DNA of 64,000 nt from positions 186,001 through 250,000 of the forward strand of contig JAOTON010001055.1 in NCBI GenBank assembly GCA_034440635.1. Reading direction: 5' to 3'. The notes beneath the pieces were generated by a model. It searched no databases, was not told the DNA's origin, and saw only the letters and a list, made by a program, of their open reading frames with translations. Shown piece by piece: positions 1 to 11,335 of the stretch. A program made the position numbers and the translations under genes. The first letter of the stretch is position 1, and the number at the start of each line of letters is the position of its first letter. This DNA is from Lepas anatifera. Lineage: Eukaryota; Arthropoda; Thecostraca; Lepadidae.

Positions 1-63
1 CACTTGTGACCCACCCCTTACATTTCTATGGCAGAGGACTTTCTCGCCCCTGACGGCCCCGCT

Positions 64-2178
64 TCAGTCCAGAGTCTTGTACATCTCATCGATCTGCTTC
101 TGGAAATGTTTCTGGATGTTGTGCCGGCGCGCCTTCAGCGTCGGCGTCAGCAGGCCATTCTCGGTGCTGAGGGGCTCGGCCGACAGGTGAACGTCCTTCA
201 CCTTCTCAAAGCCCTTGAGGCCGGCGTCGGTGGAGACTCGGGTCAGGTCGGTCATCACCGCCTTCTTGAACTCGGCCTCCTTGCAGAGCTCGGTCAGCGG
301 CGTGGATGTGGGCCGGCCGGCGCGACGCAGCCAGTCCCGTACACCGTCCGCGTCCGGCACCACCACCGCCACCAGACACGATTTGAGGCTGTCGCCGTCG
401 ACGAAGATCTGGCCGACCAGCGGCGAGCGGCTGAAGATGTTCTCCAGTCGCTCCGGCGCCACGTACTCGCCCTGCGACAGCTTGAAGATGTTCTTCTTGC
501 GGTCGATGATGCGGAGCGTGCCGTTGGGCAGCCACTGGCCGATGTCTCCAGTGTGCAGCCAGCCGTCGTCGTCGAGCGCCTCGCTCGTCAGCTCCGGCGA
601 GCGGTAGTAGCCCTTGAAAACCTGCGTGCCGCGCACGCACACCTCGCCGCGGCCCTCGGCCGCCGCGTACCCCATGTCCGGCACGTCCACCAGCTTGATT
701 TCGCCGCAGGCTAGCGGCGGACCCACGTGACCGGCCGAGTGGTCGCCGACCAGCGTCAGGGTGCAGGGACACACACACTCCGTCTGACCGTAGCCTTCCA
801 GAATGACACAGCCGAGCGCGGCGCGCATGAACGTGAGCACGGCCGGCGCCATCGGGGCCGAGCCGACCACTATTATCCGCAGCCGTCCACCGAAACCGTC
901 TCTCACTGGTGCGAGAACAAACTTGTCCCATAAAGAGTCGTTTCGGATCACGCCACGGGCCATCTCAGCCTGTTTGGCGGAAAGTGCCCAGCGAAGCAAA
1001 CGCGCCTTCATGGGGCTCTTCGCGGCCATCGCCATGGTTTTGTCGTGGATCCGGTTGAAGATGCGCGGCACGGCCGGGATGCAGGTCGGCCGCAGCGCCT
1101 TCAGGTCGTCCATGAGGCCACGGATGTCGCCACGGTAGAAGCCGACTGCGCCGCCCACCATGTACATGGCGACATTGCACATGCGCTCCAGGGTATGAGA
1201 CAGTGGCAGGAAGCTTAACATCACATCATTCGTAGTCAAAATGTGCTCGCCCATTTGCATCAGAACTGCCGAGACGTTGGCGATGACTCCCTCGTGAGTT
1301 AGCATGACGCCCTTCGGGTCGCCGGTGGTGCCGCTGGTGTAGCTGATGGTGGCGACGTCCTGTGGCCGCGGCGGGATCTCGGGCACCGCCTGCAGCGCGC
1401 CGCGCGACTCCACCTCGTCGAAGGCGCTGACCCGTAGACCGGCTGCCACGGCCTGTCGTACCGTCTCCGGCTGCAGGCTGCCGCTATGCACGATATGCTG
1501 CAGTGAGTCCGGCTTGGCCGCCAGCAAACTCAGTACGCGCGCATCCGAGTCGACGATCACCGTCGAGATGTTCCCGTGCGCCACGATGTAGGAGCACGCC
1601 TCCGGGCCGAGCGTGTCGTACAGTGCTACCGTCACCATGCTGAAGCTGTAGCAGGCGTACTCCGCCAGCACCCACTCCGGTCTGTTCTGGGCATAGATGC
1701 CGACCAGCGTGCTCTGGCCCGGCGTCAGGCCGCCGCCCACCAGACCAGAGCCGAAGTCGCGCGACCGCCGCACGAACTCGCCGTAGCTCATCCACTGGTA
1801 GTGCGCGTCGGCGCCGGCGCGCCAGCCCAGACAGTTTCCGTCTGAGGAGAGCTGCAGCCCCCGCCGCGGCGCGTCGTACATGGTGCGGCAGCTGCTGTCG
1901 AGCGTCTTGAGGAACTGGCCGCCGCCGTAGTCGGCCAGCGGCAGCCGCGACCTGCGGACGGGCGTGCCACCATCCGACCGCTCCGAGCTCTGGTTATCCA
2001 GCGGCAGCAGAGGCGTCATCGGCGACGGTCGGGAGTACATGTAGACGGCCGCAGCGGCTCCGGCGGCCGCCGTCAGCGCCACCGCGCCGCCGATCTCCAG
2101 ATAGTCGGCCATCTGGCGGCAGGCAGGGCAATCGGCTGTTACGTCACTGGTGGCGTGATAGTCGGGCGCAGACCGCAT
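64..2178 (-). CDS. Long-chain-fatty-acid--CoA ligase (ACSL1/5/6-like), intronless, complete
   Basis: The 704-residue product should activate long-chain fatty acids to acyl-CoA using ATP and CoA, the entry step to lipid synthesis and beta-oxidation. A hydrophobic Ala-rich segment near residues 29-47 fits the N-terminal membrane anchor of animal ACSL proteins (ER or outer mitochondrial membrane). The ATP/AMP loop YTSGTTGDPKGVMLTH is at 280-295, GYGQTE at 462-467, DGWLHTGD at 538-545, and the long-chain signature DRKKNIFKLSQGEYVAPE at 559-576. Length matches the usual ~700 residues and no catalytic motif is broken. A second Met at residue 23 (codon at 2110-2112) begins MADYLEIGG directly before the anchor and could be the true start. 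The lack of introns is unusual for animal ACSL genes and suggests a retrocopy that stayed functional or a lineage with intron loss. It points away from SMG8 and may lie within an upstream SMG8 intron. Confidence 0.93.
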   Translation of the reverse strand: MRSAPDYHATSDVTADCPACRQMADYLEIGGAVALTAAAGAAAAVYMYSRPSPMTPLLPLDNQSSERSDGGTPVRRSRLPLADYGGGQFLKTLDSSCRTMYDAPRRGLQLSSDGNCLGWRAGADAHYQWMSYGEFVRRSRDFGSGLVGGGLTPGQSTLVGIYAQNRPEWVLAEYACYSFSMVTVALYDTLGPEACSYIVAHGNISTVIVDSDARVLSLLAAKPDSLQHIVHSGSLQPETVRQAVAAGLRVSAFDEVESRGALQAVPEIPPRPQDVATISYTSGTTGDPKGVMLTHEGVIANVSAVLMQMGEHILTTNDVMLSFLPLSHTLERMCNVAMYMVGGAVGFYRGDIRGLMDDLKALRPTCIPAVPRIFNRIHDKTMAMAAKSPMKARLLRWALSAKQAEMARGVIRNDSLWDKFVLAPVRDGFGGRLRIIVVGSAPMAPAVLTFMRAALGCVILEGYGQTECVCPCTLTLVGDHSAGHVGPPLACGEIKLVDVPDMGYAAAEGRGEVCVRGTQVFKGYYRSPELTSEALDDDGWLHTGDIGQWLPNGTLRIIDRKKNIFKLSQGEYVAPERLENIFSRSPLVGQIFVDGDSLKSCLVAVVVPDADGVRDWLRRAGRPTSTPLTELCKEAEFKKAVMTDLTRVSTDAGLKGFEKVKDVHLSAEPLSTENGLLTPTLKARRHNIQKHFQKQIDEMYKTLD

Positions 2179-5100
2179 ACATGCGCTGCTCTAGTGCACA
2201 TGTTTCGTGGAGGTCGTGGGGGCACTGCGTTGAATCGATGGAAAATGTTTACGTTTGGCTGTAACACTTGTACGAGAGAATGAGTGGCGGTGTCGAAAAG
2301 TATGGTCGTCAGTGGAAGTTCAAAGGTCGCTTCTCACGACACGATTTTTAGTACGGCCGAAACTGGAATTAAACCGATTTAAATTGAGCACAAAAAATCC
2401 AATAGAAAACTCGAAAACTCAATTTTTGGAACAACAGACCACGTTGATTCTTCCTGTGGGTTCTTCACATTGTGAAAATTCTATGTTTCAAATTCTTGAA
2501 TCCTTATAAAAATATTTAAACAGGTTTCCTCCCCTGTATCCCTCCAAAATGTCAGTGTCCCCGAACATGTGGTTTGCACGAGCATATGCTATTTCACTGA
2601 CTGTAGAATAAGTCGATATAACTTAACGTGATATGCCTTAAGCTCTAGAGACGCAATTGAAGCTTTTCAGTATGCAAACCATTGTCAGTGTGTGCACCAC
2701 TGCGCAAGCAATATACATTTGAATCGACGTAGTACAGTGTCCCAAAATTGGTTATGCGCTGGGGTGCCGTGCTAATATTAATGTGGCGTGGGGTGGAATT
2801 AATATTGCAAAATATAGTTTGCGAGTGAAAAACCGAAGAAATACGGTTTTGTAAGAGTCAACTAACACCCTTTATTAAAACCCTGATTTAAAGTTTACGA
2901 AAAAATTCTCGACAAATTTTCTTACTGCCATACGTTTGATCAGTTCGTATAAACCAGGATTATTGAATTGTAAAAAAACCTTCCCTTGAAAAGTGACCGG
3001 AAAACTGAGTAAAAATAACATAGAAGTGAGTGGAAAATTTCAGCTTGCTCGAAAAAGCGCATGGCAAATCGTTTATTTCGAGTTTTTAAGACCGCACGAA
3101 ATCTGAACTAGTCGCCCAGATGACATTTTGGAAAATCAATAGCCTGCATCCCAGCACAGGGCTCAGGATAGCATCTCCTGATGTACTCCCGATCCTTTAG
3201 TGAGGACTCATTTCAGATAACCCGTTTACACTAGTTTATCTTGCATACCAACTTAACCTTGATCCTACGGTTTCAAGTTTCACATTTATGTCAACAGCGC
3301 CAGGATCCGATTAATAATAAATTTAATAAATTCCAAAGAGCAACTTTGTACAATCGAAGTAGAAAAAGTCCTTGATTCAGGGCGAGGACATGCCTTAGTA
3401 CCTGAGACGGTAAGCTTCTAATCAATAGAAAACGGACCAAAAACACTTGTGAGTAAAACAGCGTTTTCATGCATTGCTGAAGGTCTAATTGTAAGAAAAA
3501 ATTACAGCCGGGATAATTAAACCTTTGGCGCTGTTTTATTCTTCTAAAATCGTAACGGTCGTCGAAAAAATTATCGTAAAATACGCGTTTATTTGGGATC
3601 TCTATTAAAATAAAACATTTGCAATGGCGGTATCAAAGTTGTGAAAAATATGGAACTATAAAATGAGTCGGTCGATACTTAGCGTCTGGGGCATTGTTTT
3701 CCCCAATTAGTTTAAATCACACCGCGATTTTTTCTTGGGTTATGTAACATAAGTGACCGTGAGCTTGCACCCAAGACGATCCCGTGGCATGGATGAAGAA
3801 ACCAGCTCCGTTAACGACATGCGCATTGAAACTTGCGGTTAATGCAATTTTCAACGTTGAACAGGTCTATTTTGCAACTGTTCGGAGTAAGACCAGCCAC
3901 TGGCTGTTTCTTGTACCGTTGTCATACATTTGTCTGGACAAATTGCTTTGTTACATCGGCAATGATGCATAAATAATTTATTCTTCGTTAGGTGCTCTCA
4001 AAGAGCCAGTTTGGCGGATCCGTGGACGTGGTCGTTTAAACCTCGGCGGTGGTTTTAAAAAATCAGAATATTGAGGGTAAATTGTATACTACAGAAATAC
4101 AATTGTCTACTATTCATTATGTTGGGTTTCGCGTAGTGAAAGGATTAGTTTTTCTCAGTCAGCTTCTGGCTCAAAGCGGCCGAAATCTTTCACTTGAAAA
4201 GCCCTATCCAACTCAAACTACCACTATCAACCAACACCCGGCCACGTGAACACTTTTCACCGCGTAAATCCGACCTCGCATCCGTATCAACAAGATAATG
4301 CAAGCGCATGCAGATCTATTGTTATCAGATAGCACATCAACTTGAATTAAGCAAATTTAAATTTGGATGGCTGGGAGTAATATTGAGGGCGTCACCTTCA
4401 CTGCTGACGTATGCCCCGAGTGGCCGCGTCGATACTCGTGGCAAGACTGGCGGCCGCACCCCACGCCGACGCTAGTCCCCTCCCCCCTCCCACACTGAGG
4501 CGCCTACTGCAGAGGGGTCCCGCCGCTGCACTGGCCCGACGACCCCGAGGTCTCAGCTACAGCGCGATAACCCGTGGACTGGCCTCCGCACCAGGTGCAC
4601 TCGCCATTGAGATTTGAGATAGGTGTTGAGATACACTTGATCCACTTGACCAACTTTTCTTTGGCTCGCTGCTGATACACACGTGCTATTTGTAGCGGGA
4701 ATCCACGGCAGGGATACCTACCCTCTTCTGGCATCTGCTCGCTTTTTGCCTTTAATTTCCATAAAAGTGGAATATAAGATTTGGTTTAGGCCGAAAAAAT
4801 AAAACGAGAGAAATTATTCGAAAAAAATGTACGAAATTATTAATTTGCTTAGCCTGTCGTGTTTCGATACGAATGATCACGTGGGACGACCAATCCTCCA
4901 GTGTTGGGGTCTACCTGCATTCAGGTGCGAACGACGCACTTTTCTCTATCCATAGAGTTTAATTACCTGTTTTCATGTACAAACATTGCAAACACAGCCC
5001 CCCTATATATGCAACGAGCAAAAGCTCTCCGAAATTATGGCCACCTATCCCTAATAATATGTCCAAGATTAACTTACATCAGTAATGCGTCAAAGGAAAA

Positions 5101-7444
5101 TCTGTCTACCAGTACTGCGAAAAGGAAAACTCAATTTTCAATGCATACAGTCGGCAGCTGTAAGAAACGAAATCCGCACACACCCGTGGAAAACAGTGGG
5201 GATATAAGCCAGGTCTACTTATTCGCCAGTTGCGAATTGAAAGTGCACCTTCCCAGCACTATTACATCTCCATATATCAAGCAAAGCCAGGCAGCGGAGA
5301 GGAGAAGGTCGGGCGGTGAGCAGATGTGTAGGGGAGTCGATCTGAAAGCAAGTATAAATAAATTCGGCGCATGCTCCGCGGACTCGCGTCTCCCTAATAA
5401 CACCACACACACACCCAAGGCCAGCGGTCCGGGCCGAGCAGTGTGCACGCCGCACGAGCCGGATCGGAAGTGACCTTTGCACGCATTGTGCCAGATACGC
5501 TAAAGCCGAACCGCGAACCTGCCAGCGCAACAACAGTGGCTAGTGATGGTAACTACTGGACTGGCACACTGCACCCACAGCTGAGGTCCTCTGGTGTCGC
5601 CAGCTCCTTCCCCGTTGAAAAGGCCTACGGGGAATACAACTCTACGCTACTCAAAGAAAGCTGGCGCCGAGCGCGCCAAGAAAGTAACTCTGACATTGAA
5701 AAGCGCCCTTGATACCGTACAAACAATTCTTGACATCCATCGCATACAGGGACTTAGCGCTGAAAGGAGCGCCTTGATGAGTGGGTTTCGTTCTGCCTTT
5801 CCGTACCATGCCGTAAAGGGTGTATCCCGTTCTCCTTCCATACTATCTGGATTATCTTTGCTGGCTTCGTGCGATGGAGCTTTCGTTGAGGGAAGGGGCA
5901 GTTTTCTCTTTATCAGCTGAAGACAAAGACACTGCTCCGCTGTTTCCAGTGGTGCGCCAAAAACTTTCCACAAAAACTCTGAAGGCCAGCGCTGACTTGC
6001 AAAGCTGTTGGAAATCATATTAACTCACGACTCGCTGCTGTCTCAGTCGTACAAGCCATGCACGCGCGGTGCCACGATTTTGTCGGCGGACGATCGCTGC
6101 GCGTGCCTCGATAGTGGCTGCCGGCAGGTACTTTGGAAGATTTTTTCCAGGTGTGAATGGGGCCTAACGGCGGCGCGCCCGCGGATTACGAGATGAGCTG
6201 GCGTAGCTGTTAATAAGCCTGCTGTCGATAACATGCCATTGCGGCCTGATACTTCACATGTAAAATTTCTGACATTAGAAACTGATGCGGCGTTTCGTGG
6301 AACCAGGCATCTGAGGCTCAATAAAAAGTTACATTCAGCTGGACAAAAAATGTATTGTGGAAAATTTTGAAATCAATTTGCCCTCACAGACAACTCAAAT
6401 ACTGGAGCTGCCCCAGCTAACATCATGTACATGTTCCTACTCGTCACCCACCCCAACATAGATTTCCCTTCCCCACCCAAGTGAGGAACTAATTTTTGGG
6501 ATACAGCTGTTGAGGGACAATGGGGAATGTGGGTTATATGGCACCTTCATAATGGGGTTTGAAATGAGGTAGCCATATTCTGAGAGAGCATGCCCAGCGA
6601 CCACTTGTCGGATCATGCCCCATAGCTTACTGTTTGCGGAGAAAAAGTAAACATTCGCCACCTATCGCCCCCTCCTCCCCGGGTGGTCACGGGGTATGGG
6701 ATGACCTTGGAAAATGACGTCTTGCTCAAGCCCCGCTGCGCGGACAATTTTATATCGAAAAATATATCCAATGTACCGAGAAAATGACCAAAATGTATCA
6801 TTGTCCTCTTTCATCCCAACAACAGTCTTTGTTTGACTAAAAACGCTTCATTTGCACTCGTATTCGTTTATGTCCTAAATAAATTAAGTTCCAAAATGTG
6901 GTACAGATCGGACTGTCGATCAGGATACACCCTGTAGTTATAAAGTCCATCGAGTTACCAGCCTTTAGTCATAGTGCTGGGGAAATAACACTTTACCTAT
7001 GAGTGGGTTAAAGTCTATAAATTCAGGGAGCGATACCATATTCTGTATGTGGGCCATGTGGTGAGCACTTGCTCCTCCTTTTTCCCTCATTCCAAGTAAA
7101 TTTATGCCATGCTGGAACTGAAATACACATTTTCCCAGGTCATTTTGAGCTATTTTCCAAGGTAATCGTCATCAGGTTTTGTGCAGTAGTTAGTCTAGTC
7201 CTCAAAGTATGGATCTTTTAGCAATATACTGTTGGTGCTGCAACTGGAGATAAACAATAATACCAGTGCTATCAGTGCAGATAATGCTTGGTGCAATGTT
7301 AATCAGATATACCTAGCTTAGTGTGAGGGAATTTATCTGGTCAAATATCCCATTGTTACACTGCTTTTAATTTGGAAGACAATTGAAAGCTTGGTAATGG
7401 AGTTCCTAACTGTTGGTGATGGATACAGTTGTTTTATTCTGAGA

Positions 7445-7660
7445 GGGGGCCAGGTGGCCTAGTGACCTAGTGGCTTCATTGCCTGTCTTCAGATCGGACA
7501 GCATGGATTACCGTGGGTTCAATTCCCACGGCGGGAAACCACCTTCAGTGTCCGATCTGACCCGGTGGAGAGGATCCTTAAACACCCACGACAATACTCT
7601 CTGTATTTGGGCAAGTGTACCTGTTGGGAGTGGCCCTAATAAACAATAAAATAAATAGGG
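7445..7660 (+). mobile_element. tRNA-derived SINE
   Basis: A tRNA-like head carries an A-box-like TGACCTAGTGG (7462-7472) and a strong B box GGGTTCAATTCCC (7515-7527), as in an internal RNA polymerase III promoter. It ends in an A-rich tail (AATAAACAATAAAATAAATA). The tRNA-like part does not fold as a clean tRNA, so this is a SINE. A 12-bp inverted repeat, TCAGATCGGACA (7489-7500) and TGTCCGATCTGA (7549-7560), flanks the B-box arm, which is not normal tRNA structure. Confidence 0.7.
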
Positions 7661-10600
7661 GACGATTTTCCTGGTGGTTCTGTCTGCTGTGGTGCCATAC
7701 TTTATGGATTGCACCCAGCTTCCCTGATACCATCTAAAACCGAATGTTTAGGTAGTTTAGTGAATGGAATTTACAAAGTCACACCAGGTTCTGACATGCT
7801 TTCCATGAGATGCAGCAAAATTTCCCAAAATTCTGAATCAACATGCACATTACCATCCAAAGCTGTCTTTCAATGCTGAGAGCTAACTGGTCACTTCTGT
7901 ATCAAAATTTGGTAGGCATACCATGGTAAAGACTCAGTGTGGTGTCTCCATTGATTCAATTTTTGAAGCCAGGCCATGCCCTGTGCAATGTTCCTCTTTC
8001 ATTAATTTACTTCACACAGCATGGCAATGCAAGAATTGCCTAGAAATATACCTCGGTTGGGGACCCACCCTTGAACATGCCGAACATCCGAGCTTATAGT
8101 GTCCTCTATGCAAGCAAGAACACCTCACTGCTGACTGGATGAGCATGGTTGGTGAACTCTGGCAATGGCAGGCAGCCTGTGCAGTACACACAGGCAAAGT
8201 GTTTAAAAAGGAGGCCTTCCATCTGTGGGTAATATCTTAAAATTGAAAATTTCACCTTGGGCAACGTGCAAGCATTACACGAATACCTCATTTGCAAAAC
8301 TTTTAGACAATTATTCATGGGTGTGGGACTGAATGTGATCCTGCTAACTGTGTACAGGATATGGAGGATGAAAGGCAATTGGATGTAACACTGGATATCA
8401 GTAACTTCTATCTATGCAAACATTTGGATTTGGCCCTCATGGTTGTGAAATGTGCCCATGAAGTATTTTCTTATCCTGTTGCTCCTTGGTGCTTGCCTTT
8501 TTCAATGTTCTTTTCCTTCGCTTCTGTTCACCAGTCTGCAAAGTATGACAACAGGCCAGACAAGTTGCACCAGCCATCTAAAATTCTCGCTCCACCAGCC
8601 ACAAAAAATTCGCACCAATCTGCCATATACCAGGGAGAAAAACGCACCCATTCCCACCCACACAACACGATAAACCTCTATTAGTTTGTAAGTTGAGGAC
8701 TTTTATAAGGCCCCCTTCTGTGTCTTTATAACCATTTAAACATTATTTGTTTGGTTTTCAGTGTCACCTTCCTCGCACCAGTCTCACAAATTTGCACCAG
8801 GTTGATAAAATTAGCAGCACTCACTCCTGTCTACAAGGCCACTCACACCGACGAGACTTGAACTTGAACTTGAAGGATACAGACTTGATGAGGCCCTAGG
8901 CCTGTAAGTGTCCAGTCTTACTGCGCTCGTGTAAGTGTGGTTTCACTACTTAATCAGTGTCTGGTATAGTATACCAAGAGTCCTCCCAGTGTTTGTCAAG
9001 CCTCGACTGTTTGTCAAGCAACGACTGGTCTTGAATGTGTTGACAGTGGGTGCAGTGACAACATGACTGGGGAGAACATTCCAGTCGTTAACGAATCTGA
9101 TGCTGAATGGTCAAAAATGCCATAATTTGCACACTGGTGTGTTCAACTGTCTCAAAATAAAATAACAAATTGAAGTTGATGATGAATAGGTAACACCCTA
9201 CCACCTAGTCGTTGAATCGATTGAGATGGATTAACAAGGGTTACTCACGCTGCGCAGTAGTGCAGTAAATGAACGGGTAAGCCTGCAGACACAGATCACT
9301 GACCCAAGAGGAAATGCCGATAATCAATAATCATCCGGTAGATACCGCCCGTCGGATGCACCCCACTCCCCCGTCCGCAAACCACGCGGACTGCGCGCCG
9401 CTCCCTGGGCCAACGGCCAACCAGCGTTGAGGTCGAGTGGCGTGATGCGGTCTTGATTTTGTGCCAAAATATTCTAATGCCGTAGTCAGCTGGCTTCATT
9501 GGGATTGAACGAAAGGGCATTGCCTGACGTCATTTTTAAGAATTGTTTTTACAGCCGTATTGGTGCGGCTCCAATGCCGCATCTGAAAGTTCAATAACTT
9601 GTGTGCTGCCAAGTTTGGTACTGTTTTGAAGGAATAAACCAAGGTTTCCCTTTCCATGTAGGACTTACTTTACCGACGTGTCTTTTCGTGCCAACCGGAT
9701 GGAGCTTTTGGACGGAGAGGTACGTCAGCAGATTCCGGGGGCAAGCGCTCTGGCGGATGACGGTGGGGGGAGGGGGGCGTATGCATGGCCTCCCAAAATG
9801 GTGAGATTTTGGCAAGTTATTAAAAAACACTTATGTTTTTATTATTTCTCCCGAGTTGGGCCCCCTCCAAACGGCGCTCCTGCGTCCACCCCTGGGCAAG
9901 GAAGATGTGTATTTCCTGATCAAGTACCCTGCGCCCTCCCCCTCCCCACTGCGCCCCGGCTCTGTGATTCACGGGAGGGTGAGTTTAGCCCTGGATAAAA
10001 ATGGCATTGCATATTTTGGAGCATGCGCAGTCAAAGATGTGACGCAGGAGAATCTGTTGTGCAAGTCATCTATGCAGAGCCGGATCCAGGGCGGAGGTAA
10101 TCGTATGTCATCATCCTAACCGTTTCGATTACCGCTTGTTTCCCACTTCAATAGAATGTTTCTCACAACTTAAAGTTCCGCTGCCTCTCCCCAAACCATC
10201 GGCTTAGGTCCGGCACGGGATCTATGCTAGTGGCAAACTGCATTAGTCACCAGCCGCGTGACCTGTATGCATCACTTCCTCGACCCTACTGGACCTCTTC
10301 GGTACCATCCACTGAGACCCTGCGCAGCTTCGGGACGGTGGGGCCGTGTTGACCTTGGCCCGCAGCTGCTTAAGACATCGAGATCCTCTCGGCTACGGTC
10401 TAGCCGGCCCTGGTGACTCCGCTGCCACCACCGTGACCACTATCCTACTTGAACATAAGGTATTCCCTCGTCAACATTCCTCTTAGCTTAGAGCAAGACT
10501 TTCGGTCGTAGCAGCTTCTGAAATGGAAACCATCCCGGCGCTTCCCCAAAACATCGCTCCCCACCCCTTTCCCCTGGGATGAAAGTATTTTCGCCCTCAC

Positions 10601-10863
10601 AATGCGATTTCGCGCCGCAACCTTGATGTAGACGTCGTTAGAAGCCAAAATGCCCCCCCCCACTGGAAACTCTGAGTTCACGTCTGAACGCGGGAGGGGC
10701 TGTGGTTAATGGTTAGCACGCCCAGGTCCAGGGTAGAAGAGGACAGCACACCAGCTTTCCCCCTCGGTTTGACACGGTGATGACAGATCAATGATCTCCC
10801 CAAAACATTGCGAAGGGTTCCCTCTCGGTGTGCTAGAGCCCTATAGGCTGACAAGGGTTTACA

Positions 10864-10896
10864 CCCCCCCCCCCACACACACACACACACACACAC
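10864..10896. repeat. C-run followed by CA dinucleotide repeat
   Basis: About eleven C bases run into about eleven CA units. This is a simple-sequence microsatellite just upstream of the first visible SMG8 exon. Confidence 0.9.
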
Positions 10897-11159
10897 GAAC
10901 AAACCAAGAAGCTGGATCTGGCCTTCTAGTGAATGTTAACCGTTTGCTTTGAAAAGCGCGCTCAGGTACTTGAGTCCTCTTTGTTGTAAGGCTCCACCTC
11001 CATTGGTTACGGAGATAAACACAGCCGCAAGCCGTTGGCATATTGCGTTGCCCGTCTCTCGGGCTTCCCGCAGTCTTCAAGACAGCAATAGCCGACTGCA
11101 GACTTAGTGTGTGATTGCACATTCTAAACATCATCAACACCTTCCCCTCTTGGTTTCAG

Positions 11160-11335
11160 ATGACAGGAGCGTCCCTCCCCCGACGGCCGAGCACGGCCTC
11201 TGGACCTCTGCGCATGCGCCGAACTCGGCCGCCGCCAGCTCGTTCGCGGCGCTGGTTGGACGCCACCTCATCACCGCGCGCACCAAGGGCTTCGACGACA
11301 ACGTCGGAAAACATCTGGCAGCGCCCAATTTCGAC
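11160..11335 (+). CDS. Smg8: SMG8 visible exon 1
   Basis: The acceptor is CCTCTTGGTTTCAG and the donor GAC|GTGAGT. Its first 2 nt complete a codon from an unseen upstream exon (phase 1), and it ends in phase 0. It encodes a low-complexity Pro/Ala part and then LITARTKGFDDNVGKHL, the conserved KGFDDSVG-type motif of SMG8. Confidence 0.85.

Larger units (their letters stand above)
2179..11159. other. Long non-coding stretch between ACSL and the first visible SMG8 exon
   Basis: I see no supported coding exon here. Open frames such as 4901-5473, 5594-5920 and 9856-10119 show no recognisable domain, and part of the last (about 9780-9890) matches another repeat at 17276-17390. The missing SMG8 N-terminal exons should lie here or left of the window, but no segment resembled the conserved SMG8 N-terminal motifs. 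The stretch holds a SINE (7445-7660), a weakly TTAA-MITE-like patch near 6520-6580, a C-run plus CA repeat (10864-10896) and AT-rich sequence. Confidence 0.5.

Noticed and set aside
206..931. Arg-rich open frames on both strands over the 5' end of the window
   Set aside because: They are shadows of the ACSL coding sequence in its other frames.
7445..7550. Functional tRNA gene
   Set aside because: Boxes A and B are present, but the acceptor and anticodon stems do not pair properly, and an A-rich SINE tail follows.
9856..10119. Possible SMG8 upstream exon with a good donor (GGAGG|GTGAGT near 9976)
   Set aside because: The translation does not match SMG8, the acceptor side is poor, and part of the frame is repeated at 17276-17390, so it is transposon sequence.
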